From contig NZ_NPKH01000020.1 of the NCBI RefSeq assembly GCF_002284535.1, positions 310,001 to 374,000 on the forward strand: 64,000 nucleotides of DNA, in the 5' to 3' direction. The notes beneath the pieces were generated by a model. The model did not search any database, had not been told where the DNA came from, and saw only the letters and a program-made list of their open reading frames with translations. Source of the stretch: Mesorhizobium wenxiniae. Its GTDB lineage: Bacteria > Pseudomonadota > Alphaproteobacteria > Rhizobiales > Rhizobiaceae. Positions within the stretch are counted from its first letter, which is position 1, and each line of letters opens with the position of its first letter. A program made the position numbers and the translations under genes. Shown piece after piece: positions 44,732 through 51,187 of the stretch.

Positions 44732-44920
44732 GATCGTAACTGCCCTATAGGCCCGCAGGGCGCGATGCCGGATGTAATGAACAAGGCTCCCGGCACGGTT
44801 TCACCGACCGTCAACGACAACCACTGCGGCAAGTAGCCGAGATCGATTTCCACACTTTCGGCCGCGGCACGGACAGAGTTTTCGTGCCGCGGCCGAAACG
44901 CTGTGTTACGAACCGCTATG

Positions 44921-45130
44921 TTAGCTTGCTGAACTCTTGCGCGGTCGGACAGATTTCGGCTTGGTGGCCTTTCCGGTCGCGGGAACCTTCGCTTTCGGCC
45001 TGCTCTCCTCACCGTCGATCTCGGCTGTGGCCTCATCCCAGTGCTGCTGGTGCGCGCCGTCGGGCCGGCCGGCCTGCTCCCAGATCGCGTGGGCCCGTTG
45101 GCGAATGCGTTTCTGCCTGTCGTCCGTCAC
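44921..45130 (-). CDS. DUF2934 domain protein
   Basis: 69 residues from the GTG at 45130, chosen because GGAGG lies five bases upstream; an ATG at 45142 is also in frame. The core RIRQRAHAIWEQAGRPDGAHQQHW is the DUF2934 motif, followed by a basic Lys/Pro/Arg tail. Such proteins are small, cytoplasmic and of unknown function, frequent in Rhizobiales and often near stress genes. Confidence 0.8.
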   Translation of the reverse strand: MTDDRQKRIRQRAHAIWEQAGRPDGAHQQHWDEATAEIDGEESRPKAKVPATGKATKPKSVRPRKSSAS

Positions 45131-45202
45131 TGTTGCCTCCATCGGCTCAAATCCGTGAGCGACAACTTTTAGCTGAAATTTCGATCGCCGTCTTGGGCGG
45201 CT

Positions 45203-45409
45203 TCAGCCCTGGTCGGACAGAACCGCGACACCGAGAAGCGCCGCCTTTTTGGTGATCAGCCCCGCCAGATCCGCGTCCGAGCGTTCCGTTCCAGTTCGCT
45301 CACGCACCTCTGCAATCAACTCCTTCATCGACAACAGGGCAGTGCCCCGTTCAGCAAGCAGCTTGTCGACAGATGCGGCCACATTGCGTGACTGGACATG
45401 GGGCAACAT
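45203..45409 (-). CDS. Hypothetical protein
   Basis: 68 residues from the ATG at 45409, which has AAGGAG eight bases upstream; the frame is open to 45442. No family recognised. It reads as a mostly helical, soluble protein (SVDKLLAERGTALLSMKELI, then VRERTGTERSDADLAGLI). The C-terminal half could be a small DNA- or protein-binding helical hairpin. It sits among other small stress-type genes. Confidence 0.55.
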   Translation of the reverse strand: MLPHVQSRNVAASVDKLLAERGTALLSMKELIAEVRERTGTERSDADLAGLITKKAALLGVAVLSDQG

Positions 45410-45509
45410 CGAAATGGCTCCTTCCCGCGACAAGACGATCAACGGCCGGCTGCCTGCCGGCGAGCCGCCGCTCCCTCTTGCGTCTTCCCGAGAGAGCGGC
45501 GGGTGAAGG

Positions 45510-45809
45510 TCAGTCGATGACCTGCACGATGCTGCGGGTGCCGGGGTCGACCAGCACGGTGCGATCGTCGACGACTACGTATCTGTACTCGACGTCGGGA
45601 ACCTCGTGAAGTTCAACCGTGTCGGGCAAAGTGGAACCGACATTGAGCTCCACTCCCAAAAGGCTGATCGACGCCAGCGGGTGCTTCTGCACATATTCGC
45701 GGACGACTGTCTGCTGTTCGGGCGTGATAATCACCTGGTCTGCGGTGGCCACGCCGATACCGGCGAGCAGAACCAGCCCGGCGGCGGCAGGAACAAGGTG
45801 GATTTTCAT
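45510..45809 (-). CDS. DUF1236 family secreted protein
   Basis: 99 residues from the ATG at 45809, with CAGGAGAAG upstream. Signal peptide MKIHLVPAAAGLVLLAGIGV is cleaved near ATA-DQ. The mature part VIITPEQQTVVREYVQKHP and VELHEVPDVEYRYVVVDDRT match DUF1236, a small periplasmic domain common in Rhizobiales. A near-perfect EcfG promoter lies at 45875-45900, 66 bases upstream, so expression under general stress is likely. Confidence 0.9.
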   Translation of the reverse strand: MKIHLVPAAAGLVLLAGIGVATADQVIITPEQQTVVREYVQKHPLASISLLGVELNVGSTLPDTVELHEVPDVEYRYVVVDDRTVLVDPGTRSIVQVID

Positions 45810-45874
45810 CGTCTTCTCCTGTCTGGTTTGGGGGTCCACCTTCCACAGTCGGGAACGGCAGGCCCAGATTGCAA

Positions 45875-45900
45875 AACGCAGACGTAACCTTCTTTGTTCC
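45875..45900 (-). promoter_or_regulatory. EcfG-type (general stress) promoter
   Basis: On the minus strand GGAAC (45900-45896), exactly 17 bases, then CGTT (45878-45875): a full match to GGAAC-N16/17-CGTT. It ends 66 bases before the DUF1236 start. Confidence 0.65.
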
Positions 45901-46042
45901 GTGAGCGGCGGCCAATCGATCGCCGCATTGGCGCCGCACTGATGCGACCGCAGTGGCCCGCGTTCCTGTCGCAGGCACGCGGGCCGATCGGATTGCCCGA
46001 TCAGCAGCGATACCGGAGGGGGTGATATCGACTGCTTCGAGA

Positions 46043-46069
46043 GGAACATTTAGCAAGAGCTAATGTTCC
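46043..46069. promoter_or_regulatory. Palindrome with GGAAC-N17-GTT on both strands
   Basis: GGAACATT (46043-46050) and AATGTTCC (46062-46069) are perfect arms, extended inward by TAGC/GCT. On each strand it reads GGAAC-N17-GTTCC, so it resembles an EcfG promoter in both directions, or it is just a hairpin. No T-run follows. Confidence 0.4.
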
Positions 46070-46131
46070 GGGCCGAAGGCGAAAAAGCCTGCCGTGGCAC
46101 CCGTCAGGCGCAAGGCGGCAAAGGCCCGAAT

Positions 46132-46503
46132 CTATTGTTTCGGCGGCTGTGCCGGCACCTCGCCGGGCTTGAGCACCGGTGTCTTCCCTTGGTCCGGCGG
46201 CGGTGCGGCCATGCCCTGATCGCCGGTCGGCGGCGGCTGCAGCACGCCGTCGCAGGGATCAAGCGTGTCGGTCAGGCTGTCGCTGGCTCCGTTGTTGACG
46301 GGCGGCTTCTGCTGCTGGCCGTTCTGCGGCTGGGCCTGGCAGGGGCCGGCAGGCGCCTGGTCTTGTGTCTCCGTCTGGGCGGCAACCGGCGCCGCCAACG
46401 CCAGCGCACCCAGCACGCCCATCATCAGCGTGCCCGTCATCAGCGTGCCCGTCATCAGCGTGCCCGTCATCCGCGTACTTGGCAAGAATTCGAAAGGTTT
46501 CAC
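46132..46503 (-). CDS. Secreted proline/glutamine-rich protein with a repeated signal peptide
   Basis: 123 residues from the GTG at 46503, with AAGGAG eight bases upstream. The N-terminus has three exact MTGTL repeats and a variant MMGVL, then LGALALAAPVAA, a plausible cleavage before QTETQ. The mature part is low-complexity, rich in Pro and Gln, with two cysteines (GPCQAQ, DPCDGV). No enzymatic domain. It could be a cell-envelope linker or stress-related periplasmic protein. Confidence 0.65.
   Translation of the reverse strand: MKPFEFLPSTRMTGTLMTGTLMTGTLMMGVLGALALAAPVAAQTETQDQAPAGPCQAQPQNGQQQKPPVNNGASDSLTDTLDPCDGVLQPPPTGDQGMAAPPPDQGKTPVLKPGEVPAQPPKQ
46423..46467 (-). repeat. 15-base tandem repeat, three exact copies
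   Basis: CATCAGCGTGCCCGT occurs at 46423-46437, 46438-46452 and 46453-46467, with a degenerate fourth unit at 46468-46482. In frame it gives MTGTL repeats inside the signal peptide of the protein at 46132-46503. Copy-number slippage would lengthen the signal peptide by five residues without a frameshift. Confidence 0.9.
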
Positions 46504-46732
46504 GTCGAACTCCTTTCCCGCGAAGGATCACCTCCTTGCCAAAGCAGGTGGGCGGCGATTGGTTCCCGTATGCTGCGACGCGCCCGGTTCCATGCTGGTT
46601 CAATCGACTGACACGATAGTTTTGAGCGGCAAGAGCGACGAGTTCCATGGAAGACGCGAAAACCGCCCCGTTTCCGGAGCGGCGCGGCATGTTGGGGAAT
46701 CGTTAATCAGCGACTGCTACTATAGCGGGATC

Positions 46733-46879
46733 ATGACCAAGAATCTCGGAAACGCCGTCAGGAACGCCCCGAAGGAACCGGCAAGGAGCTCCGCCCTCAG
46801 CCGGCTGGCGCCCGCCTTGTTTCCCCTGGCGGTCGTCGCGCTTGGATATCTGATCGGCTGGCAGTTCTTCGCCTTCTAG
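46733..46879 (+). CDS. Small single-span membrane protein
   Basis: 48 residues: a basic N-terminal part (MTKNLGNAVRNAPKEPARS) and one membrane segment, LFPLAVVALGYLIGWQFFAF, ending at the stop. The layout suggests a bitopic inner-membrane peptide with its positive end in the cytoplasm. The ribosome site is weak (AGCGGGATC). No family recognised. It lies between two secreted-protein genes on the other strand. Confidence 0.6.
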   Translation: MTKNLGNAVRNAPKEPARSSALSRLAPALFPLAVVALGYLIGWQFFAF

Positions 46880-46927
46880 GGCATCGGCCCCCTCGCGCGA
46901 AGAGACGTCGCGCGAACAGACCTTGGA

Positions 46928-47230
46928 TCAGAAGCCGGCTGCCGGGAAATCGAAACGCCATTCCTCGCATCGATGCACCCGACATTGACCGTCAAGCGTC
47001 CGGACATAGGACGCGACGGGCACGGCGGGTCGGTCGCACTCATTGCCAAATTGGCGGACATATCGATCATAGGTGTTGCGGCCGGTGGTCAGGACGATCG
47101 CGCGTCGGCTCTGGATCAGCTGCTGCGTCTGTTCGCATGTCATGGTGCGCGCATCCGGCCGGGCGTAAGCCATGCTTGTGGCGGCGAGCAGGATCGCTGC
47201 GGCTGTCGAGACGATTGGGCGAGCTGGCAT
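46928..47230 (-). CDS. Secreted hypothetical protein with conserved cysteines
   Basis: 100 residues from the ATG at 47230, with GAGAGGAT upstream. Signal peptide ending around AYA-RP. The mature protein has cysteines in TCEQTQQL, NECDRP, QCRVHRC, which could form two disulfides. Sequences of this style (ARTMTCEQTQQLIQSRRAIV) are common in Rhizobiales as uncharacterised periplasmic proteins. An EcfG-type promoter lies 26 bases upstream. Confidence 0.75.
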   Translation of the reverse strand: MPARPIVSTAAAILLAATSMAYARPDARTMTCEQTQQLIQSRRAIVLTTGRNTYDRYVRQFGNECDRPAVPVASYVRTLDGQCRVHRCEEWRFDFPAAGF

Positions 47231-47256
47231 GGTGCATCCTCTCAAGGGTCGTGCCT

Positions 47257-47281
47257 AACGCGCACCGTCGCCCGTGGTTCC
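47257..47281 (-). promoter_or_regulatory. EcfG-type (general stress) promoter
   Basis: On the minus strand GGAAC (47281-47277), 16 bases, CGTT (47260-47257), a full match to the EcfG consensus. It ends 26 bases before the secreted-protein start at 47230. Confidence 0.6.
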
Positions 47282-47343
47282 GCACCTTCACCAGGGTCTC
47301 CCGCAAGAGGCTGTTACTGCGGCGCAAAAAGACAGGCGCGATC

Positions 47344-47665
47344 TCACTCCTCCTTCTCCGGCTTGAACCGCCTCACCACCACCTCGAAGACGAATCCGAA
47401 ATCCACATCGCCGAGACGCCGATGAGGAACGCCGCGGCCAGCGTCGTGGTGTCGTCGTCGGGCGACGGCAAAGGCAGGCCGGCGCGGATGTAGTGCACCA
47501 CGGGAAGCGTTAGGTAGGCCGCCGCAGCGCGCCGCAGATCGGCGACGCCACCATCTCGCGAACCTTGTAGCGGTGGCGCGACAAGGCCCGCAGAATGCCG
47601 CCGGAAAGGCCGGCGACCACCACCGGCGCCTTGATGCCGAGAGCATCGAGAAACTCCTGTATCAT
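47344..47665 (-). pseudogene. Holin-like phage membrane protein, frameshifted
   Basis: It starts at the ATG at 47665, sharing a base with the lipoprotein stop (TGATG), and reads MIQEFLDALGIKAPVVVAGL, then shifts frame near 47520 to AYLTLPVVHYIRAGLPLP and TTTLAAAFLIGVSAMWISD, and again near 47400 to FVFEVVVRRFKPEKEE, ending at 47344. The joined protein of about 107 residues would have three hydrophobic segments and a charged tail, as in three-span phage holins. Its position at the end of the lysis module supports that reading. Confidence 0.6.
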
Positions 47666-47877
47666 CACGGCCTCCACCCGCACCATCTGGCGCCCTTCCC
47701 GTTGTAGGCATTCACCTCGTCGAGCTCGGCCCGCGACATGGCGGCGACGACGCGGGCGGACGGACGCCGCGCCTGATTGTGGTCGCACCAGACCTGACGC
47801 GCGGGCGAAACCGGCGTTGTGCATCCGGCGAGCAACAGGCCCCCGAGCAGCAGCCCGATCGTCAGTGCCTTGCCCAT
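47665..47877 (-). CDS. Small lipoprotein, possible Rz1-like outer spanin
   Basis: 70 residues from the ATG at 47877. Signal sequence with lipobox LLAGC at residues 15-19 (TIGLLLGGLLLAGCTTP). The remainder is short, with two cysteines (WCDHNQA, WCGWRP). Its start lies inside the end of the coiled-coil gene (16-base overlap, another frame), like the overlapping Rz/Rz1 genes of phages. An outer-membrane lipoprotein role in lysis is inferred from that layout. Confidence 0.65.
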   Translation of the reverse strand: MGKALTIGLLLGGLLLAGCTTPVSPARQVWCDHNQARRPSARVVAAMSRAELDEVNAYNGKGARWCGWRP

Positions 47878-48128
47878 CGCATCGCCTCCCGCCGTGCGGC
47901 TTCGTCCGGCAGGTCGCGCGCCGCGCGTTCGGCATCGGTCGCCTCGCGGTCCATTTCGAGGCGATCCTGCGCGGCGGCGAGTTTTTCCGCCGCTCGCCTG
48001 GCCGTATCCTTCTTGGCCCGGCTGATGCCGCCGGCGACAAAGAGGCCGATGCCGCCGACGAGTGCTGCGAAGATCGCCATGATCGCCTTGTTGCCGGCGA
48101 GCGCGCTCAGCATGGAAAGCACCCACAT
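47862..48128 (-). CDS. Membrane-anchored coiled-coil protein, possible Rz-like inner spanin
   Basis: 88 residues from the ATG at 48128. One hydrophobic stretch (NKAIMAIFAALVGGIGLFVAGG, about 13-34) precedes a highly charged helix (KKDTARRAAEKLAAAQDRLE, DREATDAERAARD) likely to form a coiled coil. Inner spanins have this form. It starts two bases before the preceding stop at 48130 and overlaps the lipoprotein gene. Confidence 0.65.
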   Translation of the reverse strand: MWVLSMLSALAGNKAIMAIFAALVGGIGLFVAGGISRAKKDTARRAAEKLAAAQDRLEMDREATDAERAARDLPDEAARREAMRWARH

Positions 48129-48129
48129 C

Positions 48130-48348
48130 TCAATTGCCCTCCACGGCGGGCTGTCTTCTGACGAGGCCGGCGACGCCGTCGCGGACGACATTCATCAGGA
48201 TCTTGAGCAGGGTCAGCACCCCGGTGATCTTGAGCGCCAGGGCCGCGTCGATGCCGAACATCGTCCAGTCGAAGCCGACCAGGCCGGTAAGCAGCAGGAT
48301 CAGCACATTGATCAGATTGTGCGCGGCATTGGTATTGAACCACGTCAT
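48130..48348 (-). CDS. Small phage membrane protein of the lysis module
   Basis: 72 residues from the ATG at 48348, overlapping the muramidase stop (ATGA). Two hydrophobic segments: NLINVLILLLTGLVGFDWTM and ALALKITGVLTLLKILMNVV. The C-terminus is basic. Directly after an endolysin, this suits a holin or antiholin, though no named family is recognised. Confidence 0.65.
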   Translation of the reverse strand: MTWFNTNAAHNLINVLILLLTGLVGFDWTMFGIDAALALKITGVLTLLKILMNVVRDGVAGLVRRQPAVEGN

Positions 48349-49183
48349 GGCTTTGCCTTTTGAAACAAAGAGGGGGCCTTTCGAAACAAAGAGGGGGCCT
48401 TTCGAAACAAGGAGAGGATTGCGGCGACCAACGGAGCCAGGACCGCGGCCCAGAATCCGGGCAGCGGTCCGGGCCGGACTCCAGCCCTGCCCGGCTCTGC
48501 CTCCGAAGTCGGGGAACCGTTCAGCTGCGGAGCCTGCGGGATCGGAACAGGCGCTGGAGGCTGTGCTGGGGCAGTGTGCGGCCACGGCGTGTCCCTGATC
48601 CCAGACCATTTGCGGAACGCGTCGGCAAGCCTGATATCGTAGGCGTTCTTCCCAAAGGATGCGCCGTTGTAGCCCTTGGCAAAGCCGGCCCAATCGTGCT
48701 TGCGCAATTTGCCGTCGAGCCGGTTGGCGGCGATGAAATTGACCGCCGCCGCCAGCTGCAGCGCCTCGTCCTCCATCATGGCTTCGACCATGGCCTGCAC
48801 GGTGGGGAAGCCGGCCGCCTTGAAATTCTCGCCGAGAACCTGGCCGAGCCCCCATGACGCCGATCTGAGCGCCGCCGTCTCGTCGATCGCGATAGCCGCT
48901 TTCAGGCGCGGATAGCTGTCCCGGGGATAAGGCTTTTCGCCCCACCTGACATAGGCAAGTCCGGCCGCGACTGCTTGCGCCCGCTTCGCCCCCGACAGGT
49001 TGCGGAAAAAGACATGCGGCTCGAACAGGATGATCGGCCGGCCATGGGCGTCGAAGCCATGCCCGCTGGTCTCGACGTCGAGAAAGGCGTGGATCTCATC
49101 CTCCCGACGCCGATCCTGGCGCCAAGTTTTGGCAGATCGAGGTCGTCCAGGCGCCTGGCGGCACCCTTGAACGTGGTATCCAT
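48345..49183 (-). pseudogene. N-acetylmuramidase (DUF3380) phage endolysin, frameshifted near the N-terminus
   Basis: The natural start is the ATG at 49183 (GGAAAGGA upstream) giving MDTTFKGAARRLDDLDLPKL; about 27 codons later, near 49105, the frame shifts and the rest (EDEIHAFLDVETSGHGFDAH onward) is in another frame to 48345. The catalytic glutamate is in DVETSG and the family core includes GRPIILFEPHVFFRN and SASWGLGQVLGENF. About 280 residues when joined. It cleaves peptidoglycan during phage release. The shifted frame could start at 49229 with a different leader, so residual activity cannot be excluded. Confidence 0.75.
48362..48411 (-). repeat. 21-base tandem repeat in the endolysin C-terminus
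   Basis: GAAACAAAGAGGGGGCCTTT plus C occurs twice exactly (48362-48382, 48383-48403) and starts a third time. In the endolysin frame it gives seven-residue repeats of the type LFRKAPS at the extreme C-terminus. Confidence 0.85.
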
Positions 49184-49282
49184 GATCGTGTCCTTTCCGC
49201 CCAGGTCGCGGGCAGGTTGATGTTTGCAACCGACTGTGTGAAATGAGCCCAAGAGGAGCGGAGATCGGGAGGACAGCGGCCC

Positions 49283-49462
49283 ATGTCGCAAGATGAAGGA
49301 ACGGCGCGCTGGACGGTGAAGGCCGAGCTATGCGCGGTCGGCCGCGACAAGCCCTTGCTTGTGGCGCTGGCAGCGATCCTGTGCCTCTATTGCGGGCTGG
49401 TCACCGGGCCGATCCTCTATGCGTTCCTGGCCATCCAGGGCATGGCGGATTTCTTCAAGTGA
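49283..49462 (+). CDS. Small membrane protein
   Basis: 59 residues from the ATG at 49283, with a good GGGAGGA site upstream. Sequence starts MSQDEGTARWTVKAELCAVG and holds one or two hydrophobic stretches (LLVALAAILCLYCGLVTGPI, LYAFLAIQGMADFFK). No family recognised. It is divergent from the muramidase gene; 99 bases separate the starts. It might be a host gene interrupted by the phage module or a phage morons-type gene. Confidence 0.6.
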   Translation: MSQDEGTARWTVKAELCAVGRDKPLLVALAAILCLYCGLVTGPILYAFLAIQGMADFFK

Positions 49463-49585
49463 CGGTGTTGACCATTTGAAAACAGCTCGATCCGTCTTGC
49501 TGCCTGATCCGAAATTGCTTAGCCGGGATGAAACTGCTCCCATGAACCGTTCGTACCTTGTGGGACACAGGGTGCGGGAGGGCAC

Positions 49586-49758
49586 GTGACAATAAGGATC
49601 AGGCTTCCGGGCGGGACCTTGAAGATCAAGACGAAGGACGAGCTGCGCAGCCGCGAACAGAAGCGCGAAGTTCCGGTCTGGCAGTCGGAAATTACTTCAT
49701 CGTCTGGTGGCCGAGCAGCATATCGGATTGTCCGTCCAGGCCCCCGCCAAAACGATAA
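49586..49758 (+). pseudogene. Small repeated ORF, copy 1 (frameshifted)
   Basis: From the GTG at 49586 it reads TIRIRLPGGTLKIKTKDELR, then REQKREVPV. A one-base loss near 49677 moves the rest, LAVGNYFIVWWPSS, into another frame that ends at 49758. With the shift repaired it parallels copies 2 and 3: a basic start, charged arginine-rich middle and aromatic YF-x-WW end. Function unknown. Confidence 0.55.
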
Positions 49759-49825
49759 CCCTGCGACCCGACCCTTCTGGAAACAGTCCCAGAAGATAGC
49801 CCCAGAAATAGTCAATGACCGGCCA

Positions 49826-49855
49826 TTGACTCTTCCGCCACGGAAGCTCTCTAAT
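49826..49855 (+). promoter_or_regulatory. Promoter candidate before copy 2
   Basis: TTGACT (49826-49831), 18 bases, TCTAAT (49850-49855), ending 28 bases upstream of the ATG at 49884. Fair match to the vegetative sigma factor. Confidence 0.4.
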
Positions 49856-49883
49856 TGCTGCGCTGCACAATGGGGTTGGGCTG

Positions 49884-50351
49884 ATGGCGGTTCGTATCAA
49901 GTTGCCGGGCGGCACCTTGAAGATGAAGGTGTATCGGGAATTGCGCGAGCGCGAGCGCACCCGCCGCATCCCTGTCCTAAAGGTCGGTTCGGTCTATTTC
50001 ACCTGGTGGTCGAACCGCCAGCCTCAAGATGAAAGTCTATCGCGAATTGCGGGTGCGCGAACGCGAGCGCCGCGTGCCGGTCATGAAGGTAGGTTCGCTG
50101 TATTTTGTCTGGTGGTCGAACAGCCAGCCTCACGACAAGTCGCAAGACAGCCGTCATTAGTCTTTGCAGTATTTGCGCCATTCGCCTGCGCGGGCTACGG
50201 CGTGTCTTTTGGACGCGTAAGCCCAGCCAGCCGCGGCCGAAATTCTCGACTGACAGGATCGCTCGGTACAAACCTATCTACGGTCGACGACATGCTACCG
50301 GCACTGGCTCGTTGCCTGAGGCCGTGTCGAGCCAAACGAATTACCGCGTGA
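49884..50351 (+). CDS. Small repeated ORF, copy 2 (runs out of frame into copy 3)
   Basis: The first 48 residues form the unit: MAVRIKLPGGTLKMKVYREL, RERERTRRIPVLKVGSVYF, TWWSNRQP. After that the ORF continues through copy 3 in the wrong frame to a stop at 50351, giving a 155-residue hybrid whose tail is probably meaningless. The unit is strongly basic with a terminal aromatic motif. It may be a small nucleic-acid-binding or membrane-active peptide; no family is recognised. Confidence 0.5.
   Translation: MAVRIKLPGGTLKMKVYRELRERERTRRIPVLKVGSVYFTWWSNRQPQDESLSRIAGARTRAPRAGHEGRFAVFCLVVEQPASRQVARQPSLVFAVFAPFACAGYGVSFGRVSPASRGRNSRLTGSLGTNLSTVDDMLPALARCLRPCRAKRITA
50029..50160 (+). CDS. Small repeated ORF, copy 3 (N-terminally truncated)
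   Basis: 43 residues from the ATG at 50029: MKVYRELRVRERERRVPVMK, VGSLYFVWWSNSQPHDKS, ending at the TAG at 50158. It matches copy 2 from its Met14 on, but the LPGGTL start is missing and the sequence before it is the end of copy 2. A deletion between two units probably fused them. Translation is uncertain. Confidence 0.45.
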   Translation: MKVYRELRVRERERRVPVMKVGSLYFVWWSNSQPHDKSQDSRH

Positions 50352-50638
50352 ACACCTCACCATCACGCTTGCAAAGCGGAGATGCTTGCCGCAAATGATG
50401 GGCGGTCCAACGGATCTGCCCCTGACGATGCGAACTGACCTGCTGGTGCCATAAACCCTCAGCGCTTTCCGGCTCCAAGCGATCGGCGCATCCCGCGCCA
50501 ATGGTGGAAACCGACGATGAGCGCGATGCGCGGGCAGCATTGGAGGGTGCTTTGTGCGCAAATGCCACAACCTCATTGTCTGCGACGGATCGCAGGTCGC
50601 CGAGAGACAGCAACAGATACGATACGGAACACACTAAC
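50161..50638. other. Gene-free stretch
   Basis: 478 bases between the repeated small ORFs and the acyltransferase gene. Only short overlapping open frames on both strands, without ribosome sites or recognisable motifs. Base composition drops in parts (for example around 50260-50400). Nothing further can be supported. Confidence 0.5.
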
Positions 50639-51187
50639 ATGCCTTTTGTGCCGCGCTTCCTGCAACACCTAGCGGGCGTCAATGTCGGCGCCGGCACGAA
50701 GATGGCCATTCAGAGCGTCCGCACTGCCCGCCGTGGCCATCACTCGATCGGCGAGGACGGTATCATCAACTGCCGGTTCTCTTTTGACCGGTCAGCAGCC
50801 CAAATCACGATCGGCCGCCGCTGCTTCATCGGCAAGAGCCACCTAGTCGCCGCCGAGCACATCAGGATCGGCGATGACGTCGTTATCTCCTGGGGTACGA
50901 CGATCGTTGACCACAACTCGCATTCGCTGGATTGGAAGCAGCGAGCCAACGACGTCGCGGACTGGCATCAGGGCAAAAAAAACTGGTCGGGTGTCGGCAT
51001 CGCGCCGGTCACGATCGAGGAGAATGTCTGGATCGGCTTTGGCGTGACAATCCTGAAAGGCGTCACGATCGGCAAGGGCGCGGTCGTCGGGGCGGCGTCT
51101 GTCGTCACGAAGGACGTAGAGCCCTTCACGGTCGTTGCCGGCGTTCCGGCCAAAAGGGTCCGCGACCTCTCAGAATCGACTACTTAG
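50639..51187 (+). CDS. Acyltransferase, left-handed beta-helix (maltose/galactoside acetyltransferase-like)
   Basis: 182 residues from the ATG at 50639; the frame is open from 50501 but without a ribosome site. Hexapeptide repeats are dense: ITIGRRCFIGKSHLVAAEHI, IRIGDDVVISWGTTI, and VTIEENVWIGFGVTILKGVT, IGKGAVVGAASVVTKDV. The catalytic histidine is likely in IVDHNSHSLDW. It would O-acetylate a surface sugar from acetyl-CoA. It is near the polysaccharide locus and next to a methyltransferase remnant with which it converges (8-base overlap). Confidence 0.88.
   Translation: MPFVPRFLQHLAGVNVGAGTKMAIQSVRTARRGHHSIGEDGIINCRFSFDRSAAQITIGRRCFIGKSHLVAAEHIRIGDDVVISWGTTIVDHNSHSLDWKQRANDVADWHQGKKNWSGVGIAPVTIEENVWIGFGVTILKGVTIGKGAVVGAASVVTKDVEPFTVVAGVPAKRVRDLSESTT

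Larger units (their letters stand above)
45810..46131. other. Intergenic region with stress-promoter-like elements
   Basis: 322 bases without a supported gene. It contains the EcfG-type promoter of the DUF1236 gene (45875-45900, minus strand) and a perfect-armed palindrome at 46043-46069. The rest shows no clear signal. Confidence 0.6.

Noticed and set aside
46063..46611. Plus-strand 182-residue frame
   Set aside because: Antisense to the secreted protein at 46132-46503, which has a ribosome site and signal peptide. The plus-strand product is Arg/His-rich repeat noise.
50295..50709. Minus-strand frames upstream of the acyltransferase
   Set aside because: They overlap the start of the well-supported acyltransferase and show no motif or ribosome site.
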